Below the pieces are notes generated by a model, which saw only the letters and a list, made by a program, of their open reading frames with translations, ran no database searches and was not told where the DNA came from. A stretch of 64,000 bases of DNA from contig OX457064.1 in NCBI GenBank assembly GCA_949752795.1, forward strand, positions 45,008,368 through 45,072,367. Reading direction: 5' to 3'. The first letter of the stretch is position 1, and each line of letters opens with the position of its first letter. The translations under genes and the position numbers were made by a program. Origin of the DNA: Hyperoodon ampullatus. Lineage: Eukaryota > Chordata > Mammalia > Artiodactyla > Ziphiidae. Positions 23,223 through 36,019 of this stretch are shown piece by piece.

Positions 23223-24779
23223 CCCTTGATTAATTATTATCTTTGGAGGAGGAAGAATAGAGAGAGGTCTGCATTTTATATGTGGATTATATTGCACTTT
23301 TGCACATTTGTAAGCCTCTAATTTCAATTTTATTTCCTGATTATTTCAAAGAATTGTACCAGTTTCCTTTTCCACAATCACATATAACCTGTGAGTTAGA
23401 AAGGAAAATAATATTTGGAAGCTGACACATGATGATTCTTATTGACTCATTTTTTAAATGAGATTTATTTCTTACACATTTCTTTTATACTAAATGTTCA
23501 GATTTGTAACTTGAAAGAGAAACTTCTTTAATTAGAATGAATACTTTCGCTAATGAGTTGGTCTGTAGTTCAGACTTTACTTGGGAGAAGATGGAATTAT
23601 GTGGCTGACGGCTGTGCATTTAAACTACTACTATGTGATAACTTGTTGCCTTTGAAGAAGGCTGTTGCTTTGGGTAAAGCAGAGAGGGAATATCTTGGCT
23701 TTTGTAAGAGGCCGCTGAGACTCGCATCATACCAAAAAATTGAATTCAATAATATACTCAAAGAAGTATTTTTTTAAAAACTCCGAGCTTAGTGTCTGGC
23801 ACATATTAAACACTCACAAAATTGATTTTCTTTATTTTCTTGACCTGTATAAGGGGCTGATTCCTGATGTTGGCATTACAGGAAATAGAATAGTGAAAAA
23901 TAAGTGAGGCCTAGTTTTTATTTTCAAGTAGTTTGTAGTGTAACATAGAGATGAAAAACTGCATGCTTGGTTGAAATATAAAGTATTCTTTAATGAGTGT
24001 CCTCATTAAAAGGTTACAGAGTGCTATGAGAGCTTAAAATGTGTATGTGGGCATGTGTGTCTTTGTGTTTCTATTTTGTAGCATCCTAGCATATTCATTT
24101 TGTAATTTTTGAGTAGATGCATGCATGTCTGGACTTACAGGTACCAATTCTGTGTCTTTTCTTAGGTGTACTTAATACTTACCACATACTATACTGGAAC
24201 TGATAAGTCTCTGCTTGATCTGAAAACCACAAATCTAGCAAGGAAGAAGGTTTGATTGATTTTATGGCGAGTCAGAGAGAGGAGAAATTAGTATGCCACT
24301 TTTCCTGGTTTCTTACAAGAGGAGCTTGGAAGAAGTTATATGATTAGTGCTTTCTGGGAATTCTTCATGGATTAATTTCCCTCATAGAGGCAGTACTATT
24401 TTGGTTAACTCTTTTCCTTCTTCAAAGAAAATTTGAAAGTTGAAAGTTTTTATTTTTAAGCCTTTTCCATTGATTTAAATTTAAAATTTGGCAAAGCGTC
24501 TATAATAATATAGTTTTGGCATTTTCTCATAAGCATATTGTCCTCTTTATTCTTCAAGTAAAAGAATGTTTTAACTATATTTCGTCCTTTTTTCCCATTA
24601 TTATGTATGGTTCCTTGCTATGTCTATTATTATTTAGTTTTGCAAATGCTATAAAACATTAGTTTTTCAAAGATCTTCCATTACCTAGTTGGTCATGAAT
24701 TTGAACAGGGACACTTGACAAGTATTTGTCATATCTTCCTTTGAAATGAATATGCATCATTTGTGACAACTGTGTTATA
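23223..24779. other. Gene-free AT-rich DNA
   Basis: No exon, RNA gene or clearly named repeat. The 74-codon frame at 23553-23777 has no domain. 23790-24030 has a faint look of an old repeat (TGTCTGGCACATATTAAACAC) but is too short to call. Confidence 0.4.
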
Positions 24780-24930
24780 GTATATGAGGTACTCCGCATG
24801 AATTATCTCCATTAATCCTTATAAATCTTTTAAAAAGGTATTAATATCCCCATTTTAAAGATGAAACTGAGGTCCTGAGTGATTAACTTACTTGTTCAAA
24901 TTCATACAGTTAATAAATGACTATTCATTC
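24780..24930 (+). mobile_element. MIR SINE, plus orientation
   Basis: Core pattern of MIR: CCATTAATCCTTATAAATC, GGTATTAATATCCCCATTTT, AAAGATGAAACTGAGGTCC, AACTTACTTGTTCAAATTC. Diverged. Confidence 0.85.
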
Positions 24931-25589
24931 CGAGTCTCTAAAGCCCTTGTCCTTTTCACGATCTTATTCAGCTTCAGTCCTTGGGCTACTCCCTAATATT
25001 ATAATTGCTTATAGAATCACACAGTTTTGGAAAGTTCAAAATGCTCTGTTGAAGAATATCCCTTTGAATATTCATTCCCATAAACTTAGAAGCAGTGGCC
25101 TAAAGATGAACTTTTCCCCCATCATTTTTAAAGCTCAAACTTCAATGCTGTTCCCCGAATAAGTGTAACACATATGGCTTTGATCATTAAGTATGCTGCT
25201 TTGAAGATATAAAGTAAGAGGAGGGATGACTCCTTCAGGCAAAGAACCTTCTCCCACAGTTCTGCCTGTAGCTGAGCAGATTAGGTCAAACATACTGTAG
25301 ACTTGAAATGCTCAGATCTAGACTTCCACTGGACACTTTAAATGAGACCCTCACTCACTCATCTCTGCTGCCTCAGTCCATCAGTCAGAGTCAGTCAGCC
25401 AGGACTCGTGTGGGAAAAAGAAATGGTCTGTGCCCTCAGGGAGTTCTTACTCTGTTAGGTGAAGCCAAGCATGCCCACAAGGAGTTATAAGGCAGAATGT
25501 AAAAGATGACTCAAGAGGCAAACAAGACTGATATGTGATGTGAGAAGCAGAAAAAGGAATCGTAGACGGGGTATTCACTAATCTTTTTT
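24931..25589. other. Gene-free DNA
   Basis: No gene recognised. Frames of 60-81 codons (24917-25162, 25308-25490) have no domain. Confidence 0.4.
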
Positions 25590-25700
25590 GACTATAAATG
25601 CAATGAAAGCATGGACCATGTTTGTTTATTCACTACAGTGTCACCAGCATATAGTACAACACCTGGCACATAGGACATGCATTATAAAAAATAAGTTACG
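25590..25700 (+). mobile_element. L2 LINE 3' end, plus orientation
   Basis: The end of an L2 element: AAGCATGGACCATGTTTG, TTCACTACAGTGTCACCAGC, ACACCTGGCACATAGGACATG. This is the common L2 3' end order, short and diverged. Confidence 0.75.
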
Positions 25701-26916
25701 TGCATGGGTAACACACTCTGTGTGCCCATGATGTCTAGGAAAGTGAGGAGAGATAATTTCCTAGGCAGTAATTCATGCACATAGAGTCCAGGGTCAGCTG
25801 CAAATGTATCTTTCCCTCCCCTATCAAGTCCCCAGTAATTATGTAGAGTCCATCTTGGATAAGCATCCACGAGTTCCCTTCACACTTTGTGATCTCTTCT
25901 TCTTCTTCCCTAAACTCACCTGGGTCTTTTCTGCCCTCTCTCCAGTACCCTCTTCTATATTGGAAGGACAAGAGCATCACATGTTTGTGGCCTGGCCTTT
26001 ACCCTAAGGAGGCTTTAAAACTTTCCACTTCTCCTGAATGAAACATCCTAAAAGGTAAATAAAATTTTCTCTTGCCTATTACTGACCACCTTTCAAAGCA
26101 TAACTCAGATATGATATTATAGGAATAGTCTTTATTATTTTACATTAGTGAGATCTCCCCACTGGGGTGGAAGAAAAAACAAAAGGCCTTGGGGAGTGTG
26201 TGTGGCATGGAGGGTAAGGGTGCGGGGAAGAAAGCTTCTCAATCTCCCTGAATGAATGAGCAATGGTAGAGGTTCACTTGGCAGAGTAGAAGGGAAGGGA
26301 TTCTTGGTGGAAAGGGGTTTGTAGCACATGGAAGATGTTTGTTGAAGAGCACTATCATTCAGCTGAAATCTAGGGTCCACATAGTAATGTACTTCAGCTG
26401 CCTGTAAGGAGAGCATCACCTTTTCCATCTGCAGTAGGGCTTGATGTCCTGCCCCAAATCCTCTCCACCCAACTCTGAGTTCCCCTGCTGCTTCAACAGA
26501 CCATTCTGAAAGGAGCTGACAGCTTTCACTTGAAGCACCCTCTACCTGGAGGCTTCTCAGGGGCCAGAGAGGCTTCTCCAATGCAAATTCAGACAGAAAT
26601 GGGGGAAGGAATTACTTAATCCTCTTGAGATCAACCCTCAGCCAATACAAGACAGAATTTGATGGCTAAAGGCTCCATCTTCTACCTGTAGTGAAGCAGT
26701 TCTAAAGGGGGATTTACATGACTTTACAGGGTTGAATTCTGTAACATGATCATAAACACATCCTCCATTCCTGTTTTACCTCCCCATCACTCACCGTGTT
26801 CTCTGCAGCTAAATTCTTCCTCCAGGCCTGCTTTGGGAGGAACCTAAACTAAGGCACCATCTTAAAACTTATTTCTATATTCACCCAGTCTTTACTTTCC
26901 TTTTTCTTCTATCTGG
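25701..26916. other. Non-coding DNA with one longer open frame
   Basis: Less AT-rich than its surroundings at 26135-26600. A 148-codon frame on the minus strand (26135-26581, start MEKPLWPLRSLQVEGASSES) is the longest frame outside L1 and SINE sequence. It has no transmembrane, repeat or catalytic pattern I know, no splice context, and is not supported as a gene. Origin from an unrecognised old LTR is possible. Confidence 0.35.
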
Positions 26917-27208
26917 TCACATTTCTTTTTTCAAGAAAAGGTCTACTTGTTTTTTTAACATCTTTATCGGAGTTTAATTGCTTTATAATGGTGTGTTAGT
27001 TTCTGCTGTATAACAAAGTGAATCAGCTGTATGTATACAGATATCCCCATATCTCCTCCCTCTTGCGCCTCCCTCCCACCCTCCCTATCCCACCCCTCTA
27101 GGTGGACACAAAGCACCGAGCTGATCTCCCTGTGCTATGCGGCTGCTTCCCACTAGCTATGTATCTATTTTACATTTGGTAGTGTGTATATGTCCCATCA
27201 CATTTTTT
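26917..27208 (-). mobile_element. 5'-truncated L1 3' end, antisense
   Basis: T tract at 26950-26956, then AACATCTTTATCGGAGTTTA (long-type 3' end), the C-rich stretch near 27056-27100 and truncation near 27195. The flanks TCACATTTCTTTTT (26917-26930) and TCACATTTTTT (27198-27208) fit a target duplication. If so, the 19 bases at 26931-26949 between two T tracts would belong to the insert. Confidence 0.85.
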
Positions 27209-30200
27209 GCTCTCCGTTTCCTACACCACTTCTCTGGTTTAGACTCCTAATAAATTTTTTCCTGATTCCAGTCTCTTCCGTCTCCATTCATTTTCCATGG
27301 TATGCTAGAGATTATTAATGTTAGTAAAGCTAATGCATGAGGATGATCAGCTTGTAGTTAGATTTATCAAATCTACTATCACTTATCATAGTTCTATGCC
27401 TTGTTTTACCCATATTTTTGTCTCTTTCTGTAAGATAATGAGTTTTGACTCACAGATACTGCATTTAAAATACTTCTCTCATTACAGACTATTTCTAAAT
27501 GATCTTGAGCTTTGAAATGATCATTACTAGAAAATAAAAGCTTTGGGGTGTTTGATTTCCTAATGTTAGAGGTAGTTTTCTAATTTTCTCATGTTCAAAC
27601 TTTTTCTGCCCATAGGTAGAAAATGATAAGCTTTAACGATGATATTTTGGTTATCATAATATAGTGAATATTTTGGTGTCTCGTAATATCACTTTAGCAC
27701 CTGCAGAGTCCTTCCTGACCATAATCTAATATGTGCCCAAAATTCTATGCATCCAGGTAAAGAATCTTCTACTTTTTATTACAGCTTATAGATATTAGTA
27801 ACTGTAAAATCAACCTAGTACTTTTTTTTCACCATTCTTGTAATTTCATTCTTATTTTTGGTTTTTTTTTCTGTCTCAGATTTTTGTGTGCCTCTTAATA
27901 AAATACAGTTTTAACTACAACATGGTTATTTATTTAATTACCGGTTTAATTCATTATTATTTTATACTTTCCAATAATTTATTGATTATATTACCTATAA
28001 ATGGCTGTATAATTGACATTCCACATAGTAAAGAGATATACATACCAAAGGGTTTTTTAATTAAACAACTTAGAGATTTGCAACCACACTTTAATAATAC
28101 AATTTTGTTAATAGTACAAAAATTATTTCAGAGTCAATAGATTTTGCAAGGGCATAGCATGAAAAAGGTGTAAATGGAAGATGTAAATATGCATGGTATA
28201 TTGCTCTTAGTATCTTACATCTAGACTTCTTTTTATCTTATGTTAGAAAGCTAACTGAAGGGTTTACAAAAAGAAAAAGATTAACCCAGCAAATACCAAG
28301 GAGACCAAGATAAATGGACGAGCAAGACATGTTTAATCAAGAAGAGTAGTGTTTTTCAAGAAGGGTTTATTTAATTTCCATCATCCTATTACCTCTATCA
28401 CAGTTTTGGTTAGAGATGGTTTAATTCAGTAGTGGAATAAGAATCGGATTTAGAGAAAGTTATTTTTCTGTCAAATGGCTTATAGCTGCCCTGATTATAC
28501 ATACAAAACATCATATACTCAAACGTGAATATTTTAATCTATTCAGCTATATAGTAGGTCAACTTTGTAGAGTCTTAATATTTTGGGTTCCCAGGGACAC
28601 TCCTTAAACAAGGAAGTGTAAAATGCTGTTGAGGTACATCAAAGCTAACAAAAGCCAGAATTTCTCAGCTTCACATATTATATAAATAATAAAATCACTT
28701 GAAAACATGCTTTCCAATGAGACATTTTAATAAGAATTCCAGAGAAAATGAGTTACTATTATTCATTAATTCATAAGAACAGTACATTTTCCTTTATATA
28801 AATTATTGTTTAGATAAAATTGCATTTTTAAAAACATTTTATACTATCTTACATTCCTCAGCAATTCTAAGCAGTACACTGAAACTTAAATTTTTGGGGG
28901 GGAGAAATCAAAGTCAGTTTCCAACAGAGAAAATACTAGATTTGTGTTAAGGAAGCAAATGGACATTTTTGATCTTTAAATTTTCCCCTGCAGGTAATTA
29001 CGGTTCAAACCATGGTCTAAGCCTCTGGAAACTATATTAAAATGAGGATTCTCATTTCAGCTGCTAAAGCGAATATTTTGCATAACATACACTGCCCCAG
29101 GTGTCAATACTGTTTTTTGTAAAAAGAAAGTGTTGGTACTTTTGCTATCTGAACAAAGTTTTTTCAAAACAGGAATTTTCAAATGAACAAAAAATGTTTA
29201 CTTTGATATAAGGAAAGTTTCTTAAATGTACAAATAAATGAAAAAAGCTTTGTGTTTCCTGCATTGGGCAACACCTTAAATCTCAATTACTTTTGAACTT
29301 TGTCTGTGCTGCTTGGGGACTGCCTTATGCATGTGTGGTTCAGGGAGCAGCCATTTGGACCAAGTTTACATGTAGAATTGGGACTGCACCTCAATGACTC
29401 TCTCCTTTGTTAGATTTGCCTCTGGTTCTTCAAAACAGTAGGTTATAGGTTTTCTAATCAACATTTTAGCTGCTTCACATAGGGCTGACAGGGTAAAATT
29501 CAGGTTAAAATTCTTTAAAGTAAATTTTAAAAAAGTTTTACCCACTGCTATTTCCTTCTTTTTGTTTAAATCACCTCCAGAATCTGCCTGTTTTTAGTCA
29601 CTCCCTAATGTTTTCAGATAGTTGTTTCTTTTCTGATTAGAATTCATATTTTATGGGTCTGTTGGTCCAATAGGATCATATTTGAAGCAGCAACATTAGG
29701 ATGACAAAATTTTAGAAAAAAATATAGTTGATTTTGGAATATCTTGAGAAATTACCAATTTCATTTCCCATACAAGGTATCATATTTACTGATTTACACT
29801 TAGAGTTAACAGAAAATGAAATAAACCAAGCAGAGTTGACTGGTGAAAAGAGAGAAGCATCCTAGTATAAAAAATTCTATACTTAAATAAGAAAATTTAA
29901 GACTTCAAAGAATTACTAAGCCTACTTTTGTTCTATAAACTCCCTAATAATGACAATCACTAATATGTAAATAGAATACACATCTACACTGTAGTAGAAA
30001 TTTCATATTATAATAGTTAGGACTATATGTAACTATAGCCTTATGTAAATGTAAATATATCCAATTAATACAATATAATTTTATTGCCTATTTTCTCTGT
30101 TTTATTTCCTAGCTATGAAAGAAGGGAAATTCATGATTAGCTGGTCATTATGCCTATTTATGTTAGCCAACAAAAGTCCTATTCATGAGCAGCATTGCCT

Positions 30201-31105
30201 TAGAAATGCTCAGAAGTTAAGTTTGTGGCTCCCTTGCCAGATGCATTCAAGTAGACATTGTCAAGACTGTTTTTTCTTTTTATAATAGAATCCAGCCTTT
30301 ATTAATGAAAGTGCATTCTTCTAAAATACTTATTTAAATTTACAAACTTTGTCTAAGTGAAGGAAAGATCAGCTCGCTCTTCACAAAAAAAATCAGGCTA
30401 AAATTTTACCAAGTTAATTTTATATGATTGACAATAATATAGCTTTTAAAATGAAATTCAGTTTTGTTAAGACTGAATTTGGCCAATACTGTTTCTTATA
30501 TATTATCATGAAATAATTGATTAGATTGTATATTTACTTTATTTTCCTGTTAATATCAATATCAATAATAGTGGGAAATTGTTTCCTTTATTTTGCAAGA
30601 TGCATTTTTTGTCTGCTCGTTATCATTATGTATAACTTTTCTTGAAATAATACTGACACTAACCATTTGCATTGTGCTTTATATTTTTCACATTTAATTG
30701 CAGTAATTCATATGATATTTGTGGCTCTTTTTAATGAATGAATCACACGCGATACGTTTACATTATAGTGTTTTCCCTCTTTCATGTGATTGAAAGCCTG
30801 TGATAGAGAGGCTGAGTAGCTTGTACACTTAACATTTTTTGAGGCGTTTGCGAGAACAGTTTCTATATTTTGCCCTTGAAACTGCTGTTTATGAGTTCTT
30901 AGTCTGTGCATTTACCAATTCTATAGTAATGAACATTAGAGAAAGTAATAAAATAACAGGTTTAGTAACTCATGGTTTTTTAACTCAAAATTTCCTAATT
31001 TTTCTTTAAGGGCTCCAACTTTTCAAGTTAAATCCTGCTTAAAGTTACGTTTCTGGTGACTTTTTGTTTTCTTATTTAAAGAAGACTTTGTAAATAAGAA
31101 AACAG
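27209..31105. other. Long AT-rich stretch with no young repeat
   Basis: About 3.9 kb without a gene, SINE or L1 that I can recognise, unusual for this window. 28900-29520 has balanced composition and Oct-like and homeodomain-like cores (GGTAATTACGG at about 28995, TTATGCATG at about 29326), so conserved regulatory sequence is possible. Frames such as 27886-28140 and 30708-30911 have no domain. Confidence 0.4.
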
Positions 31106-31275
31106 GGTGTGGTTTAATGATACGCACTGTCTAGGTTTGCATTCCAGTTCTATCATTTATTAATTATGCGTACATAACCTCAGCTTTCTTGTCTCTTAAA
31201 TGGAGCGAATATCAGTACTTGCTACATGGGATTTGTAAAGAGGATTAAAGGATTAAGTGAGATATCCCTTGTAGA
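31106..31275 (-). mobile_element. MIR SINE, antisense
   Basis: Antisense MIR pattern: GTTTGCATTCCAGTTCTATC, CATAACCTCAGCTTTCTTGTC, AAATGGAGCGAATATCAGTAC, AGGATTAAAGGATTAAGTG. Confidence 0.8.
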
Positions 31276-34221
31276 TATCTCAGAGGGAATACTGCATAGC
31301 ATACATGCCATAGAATTATACACTGATTCTGTATATTATGGACTTTTACAATGATGCAACAACATGACGTTAGGTAACATTAGATATGTTAGCATTTATA
31401 TAGAGTTAAAAACAAAAAACCTCTATTTTACTTTATCTGAAATGTTGTAATATTTCTATGTATGTTTTTTCCAATATTAGTGTCCATTATGACACATGAT
31501 TATTCCCCAGTGATCTCTAATAGAGAACTGAAATCTAAATGCACAGAGAGTATCCTTTTTTTAAAAACTTGTGAATAGTCCCTCTTTATGGTAAGAGGAA
31601 TTATTTATAAATAAGAGAATAGTGCCTTCAGTGTAGATTTCTCTTTCTCCTCTCACATGTTACAATATTTCTGATGTTTAGCACTAGCAATATATTTCCA
31701 AACTCTACTTTGCAACATACCAAGTAATTTCTCTGTCCCTCTTAGCACCGGGTAATTTTTTAAACTCTTCTGAGCAGCATTGCTCCCACCTAGACACAAT
31801 CCACTCTGCTTCTTCCATAAAATAGTGATAAATGAATAGAGCAGTGACCTTTTATAATGAGAAATATCACGACTGCCTTTCTCACAGTATTTCAAGTGCA
31901 TTTTGTCCTGAAAGATTATAAAAACTGCCTTTTATGCTCTTCTCTCTGTAAAATTGGGCAGCTCTTGAATTTTGTGCTGATTCTTTCATGTGTAGAACCA
32001 GATGGGATAAAATTCACCATATTCTATTAAAATAATCAAAGGCTTTGGAAGCCTGTTCATGTATTTATTTAAATGAACAGAATCATAAAAATAATGTGGA
32101 TATATTTGTTTAATCATATTTTTGAAACTCAGTCAATATTTCCTTATATATTTAGATTTCTGAGTTGTAAAAGTCCATCCTAAACAACCTAAGGGTTTTA
32201 AGAACAATAAGAAGAATATTATAATGAATTGAGCATTTGATAAAATAGACTTTTGTTCTCACATGCATAAAAACAGCACTTATGTTAAATTATAGTTTTA
32301 TCTTCTTGACCATCCCAGGCAGAGCAGAAGCATCTGGATTAAGTCAGGTTGTGAGAAATGATCAATTTTTTTTTTTTTTTTTTTTTTTTGTGGACCAACC
32401 AATGCTACTCCAGATATTTTAGACCAATAGATGTCAATTTAATGCTTTCAGGGAAGAAATTATTCCTGTAATTTTCTTTAGTTATTATTTGTAATATTGA
32501 GAATAAACTGTACTTAAGCTTTTGTGATAGATGGGGTGGTGATATGTACAAATTTAGGAAAGACAGTAAATTCATACCAGCGTTTCTGGATCTGGTTAGA
32601 AAAAAACAACAGCACAATACCATCACCATAATAATAAGAAACAATGTGGGAAAAGTGCTTAATGCTTTGGAATTCAACACAGAAAAACTCCTTCTGATTA
32701 AAGAACAAAGGACATGGAGTAAGTAAGTTTTTGGAATGGAGTAAAACAAAGCAGAACTTTGATTAGAAGAGCCACACATAAGCTTGTGGACATTATAGAA
32801 GCAAAAGTAGGTGTGTGTGGAGAGATGGGTGAGGGCAAAGCTCACAGTATTGTGGTATATAAACTGAGAAACTACTAATTGGTGGGGGCAAATGTCCCAG
32901 GGGGATGCATGTGGCCCCCTAATCTCTTGGCATCATTTTGAAAGGGATGTGTGTCAAACACTGGTGAATGCACCGTGACTGTGCTTCAGGGAAGAGCTCC
33001 TGTCCCCTCTCCTGTTCTCCTTTCTTTTAGCACAAGTATGAGAATAAGCTTATGAGTAGAAAAATAAATATTTAGAACTCAGCCCTCAGAGTCAGAGATT
33101 CGATGCCAGCAATTTTTGTGAGTAATGGGAAAGCCATCTGTGCAAACTTTGAGATTTGAGGGTCTTAGGATATTGCAGTTCTTCCTACTGGTGGGAGGAA
33201 GTGACTGCATCATAGGAAGCTGATGCTTGGGTGCTGTCTCTCTTACTGGAAGAAGAGAAAACTTCAATTTCTGTCAGTCCATTACTAAGCAAACGAGAGA
33301 GAGAGAGATCCTGAGGCACTGGTTATATAAGGTATGTTCATAGGATAGTGATAATTTATAGGATAGTTTAATTTGCATGAAACTTAGCACATGAGCAAGA
33401 AAGTGTTAGAAAACTAAGCAGTAGTTTCAGGATGGATTGTGAATGGTAAGGGAACTTTCTCGTTTTGAAATGACATTCAGAAGATAGTGAAAAGTTTTAA
33501 GCCCTAGAGAGTGTAAGTGTTATGATCAAAATGTTGCTCAGGAAATTAATCTAGCAGTGATTTACAGGATGATTATATATGAAAGAATGCCTGGAGCCAG
33601 GATACCTACTTGGAAGCTATTAAATGTGATCCACTAATAAGGGTTTATACAAAAAAGTGACCGTGGAAATTGGGAAAGAGATTAATGTGTGGGAGGTTAT
33701 AAATAATAAAATTATAGACGATTGATATGAGAGTAAACATTTCTGAGTTTTCAAGCTTGAATTGTAATCCAATGGAAAACATTCTGAAGAAAGTACATTA
33801 GGGAGAGGTGAGGGGCCTCAGTTAGCTAGGTAATGTAATGAAGCAGATGGCACATGTACAAGACAGTACCCAGAAAACTGAATATGTTGTGGTAGATCTT
33901 GGAGATAGATTGGAACTGAAGGTACACTTGAAGAGTTATCTACCTATAGACGATGCCTTCAGTCTAGAGAGTCTACCTAAATCGAAAGTTTTTACATTCA
34001 CAAACAAATTACTTAGCAATTGACGAGCCAAGATTGACCATAGGTTTGAGATTGAGAGTGGGAAAAAGGTCTTTAAAAAATCTCCTAGATTGAAGGTCAA
34101 ATAATTCTGGAGGCTTTTTATCTAAATTCTCTGGGTAGAGACATGGATATTCGGGGAGTGTTTAAAGGAAAGGATAGTGAATGGACAATTTTTGATAGCT
34201 GCTTTCGTTGATATGAATGCC
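31276..34221. other. Gene-free DNA with a long T tract
   Basis: No gene found. A T run of about 24 lies at 32366-32390 without a recognisable element beside it, so it may be an orphan tail. Frames at 31653-31901, 32405-32845 and 33838-34023 overlap others or lack any domain. Confidence 0.4.
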
Positions 34222-34645
34222 TTGGACAGTGATTTTTTTTAAACATCTTTATTGGAGTATAATTGCTTTACAGTGGTGTGTTAGTTTCTGCTTTATGACA
34301 AAATGAATCAGTTATACATATACATATGTCCCCATATCTCTACCCTCTTGCGTCTCCCTCCCTCCCACCCTCCCTATCCCACCCCTCTAGGTGGTTACAA
34401 ACCACCTAGCTGATCTCCCTGTGCTATGCGGCTGCTTCCCACTAGCTATCTATTTTACGTTTGGTAGTGTATATATGTCCATGCCACTCTCTCACTTTGT
34501 TCCAGCTTACCCTTCCCCCCCCCATATCCTCGTCCATTCTCTAGTAGGTCTGCATCTTTATTCCCATCTTACCCCTAGGTTATTCATGACCTTTTTTTTT
34601 TTTTTTTTTTTTTTTTAGATTCCATATATATGTGTTAGCATACGG
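34222..34645 (-). mobile_element. 5'-truncated L1 3' end, antisense, with long internal T tract
   Basis: Plus strand: target copy TTGGACAGTGATTTTTTTT (34222-34240), then AAACATCTTTATTGGAGTATA, the C-rich tract, a 25-base T run at 34592-34616 inside the element, and truncation at about 34645 where TTGGGCAGTGATTTTTTT repeats the target. The internal T run replaces a short T stretch in other copies. Confidence 0.93.
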
Positions 34646-34653
34646 TTGGGCAG

Positions 34654-34691
<38 letters not shown>

Positions 34692-34900
34692 GTGGTACGC
34701 GGGCCTCTCACTGTCGTGGCCTCTCCCGCTGCGGAGCACAGGCTCCGGACGCGCAGGCTCAGCAGCCATGGCTCACGGGCCCAGCCGCTCCGCGGCACAT
34801 GGGATCCTCCCAGACCGGGGCACGAACCCGTATCCCCTGCATCGGCAGGCGGACTCTCAACCACTGCGCCACCAGGGAGGCCCCCTGGGCAGTGATTTTT
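34646..34900 (-). mobile_element. Short CHR-type SINE at the same target as the preceding L1
   Basis: Begins with TTGGGCAGTGA plus a long T tract (to about 34690), then the reversed SINE body, ending CCACCAGGGAGGCCCC, and a third target copy CTGGGCAGTGATTTTT at 34885-34900. Two insertions have therefore used the same site. Confidence 0.93.
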
Positions 34901-36019
34901 AATGTTACTAGTTCTTCTCTAAAAGTTTCAATTCTGTCCCTCTTTAAAGGATGAGTAGAAATTTCTCTAAGTCACTGTATCATGTGTTCACAACTTATAC
35001 CTGGATGATTACCAAATCATCACCTGGGTGATTACCAAAATGCAAAGAAATGTAATGTGACTCTAACTTTGGAAAAGGAAATTTAACTCAGCACTCACAT
35101 GAGAGAACCTGGCTTGAGTTTCATATTTTTCTCAGCATGGTTTAAGACTACCACTTATGACGTTCTTGCATCCTGAATGAGGCAGTATTGTAGAGGCTGA
35201 AAGCAAATATTAAACAAGTCTGGCTTTCAGTCATCATTTTGTCATGTCACAGTTGTGTGACTTGAAGAGAGTTAGTTTCCTGTGTGCCTAAAATAGAGCT
35301 GGTAATATTTTTCTCACACAGTTTTGAGGAAGAAAAGAGTTTGTAAGGAGCACAGCATAGAGACTAGTACATGTTGAGCACTAAGTTAGTACTTGTTTTC
35401 CTTGTAACTAATTAAGCTAATTATTCTATGCTATAGCCCTAGGACTCTAATGACCTGTGAATAACTAAGGCCACCCAAGGACAAGTTATCTAATGTGCTG
35501 TTTTCTTGAGTTTGTGATGATGAATTATCAACTTTATGTTTCTCAGGAGGCTCCCCCTGTTTGGAAAGTAACAGCTCCCATGATGTAGCTGGTGTTGGTT
35601 AGTAGGAATTGATAGCTTATATTATGGATAGTATTGAATTAGAAGTAGAATCTTTTATTACTGTGACATGAAAAATGCAGTCTCAACGTCAAGAACTTTC
35701 TGTTTTATTTTTTAAAAGAATTTAAACTTGGAGATTTAAGGTCTGGAGGACAAATCTGGTTTTTAAAAAAATCTTGACAAAGTAAAAATGCCACTACTGC
35801 TAATGATTCTCAATCCCTCTTAGCAGATTTACACTGCGTTCTGTTAACCATTTTTCTTGGTGATTATGATTCCTTCCTTGTCCACAGAAGGCAAAGAGGA
35901 GAATGTGGCATCTTCCTGCCTTAGAATCCCGAAATCCTGTGCCTTCTTTTGAAACCCAATCTCCAAATTTATTTTGCAAAATACCTTCACTTAGTATTTA
36001 CTTTCATACTCAATGTATA
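34901..36019 (-). mobile_element. MIR SINE (about 35190-35400, antisense) in gene-free DNA
   Basis: Only 35190-35400 is assigned: TCTGGCTTTCAGTCATC, GTTGTGTGACTTGAAGAG, GTGTGCCTAAAATAGAGCTGG and GCATAGAGACTAGTACATG are the antisense MIR order. The rest of the span is AT-rich and has no gene that I can see. Confidence 0.65.
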
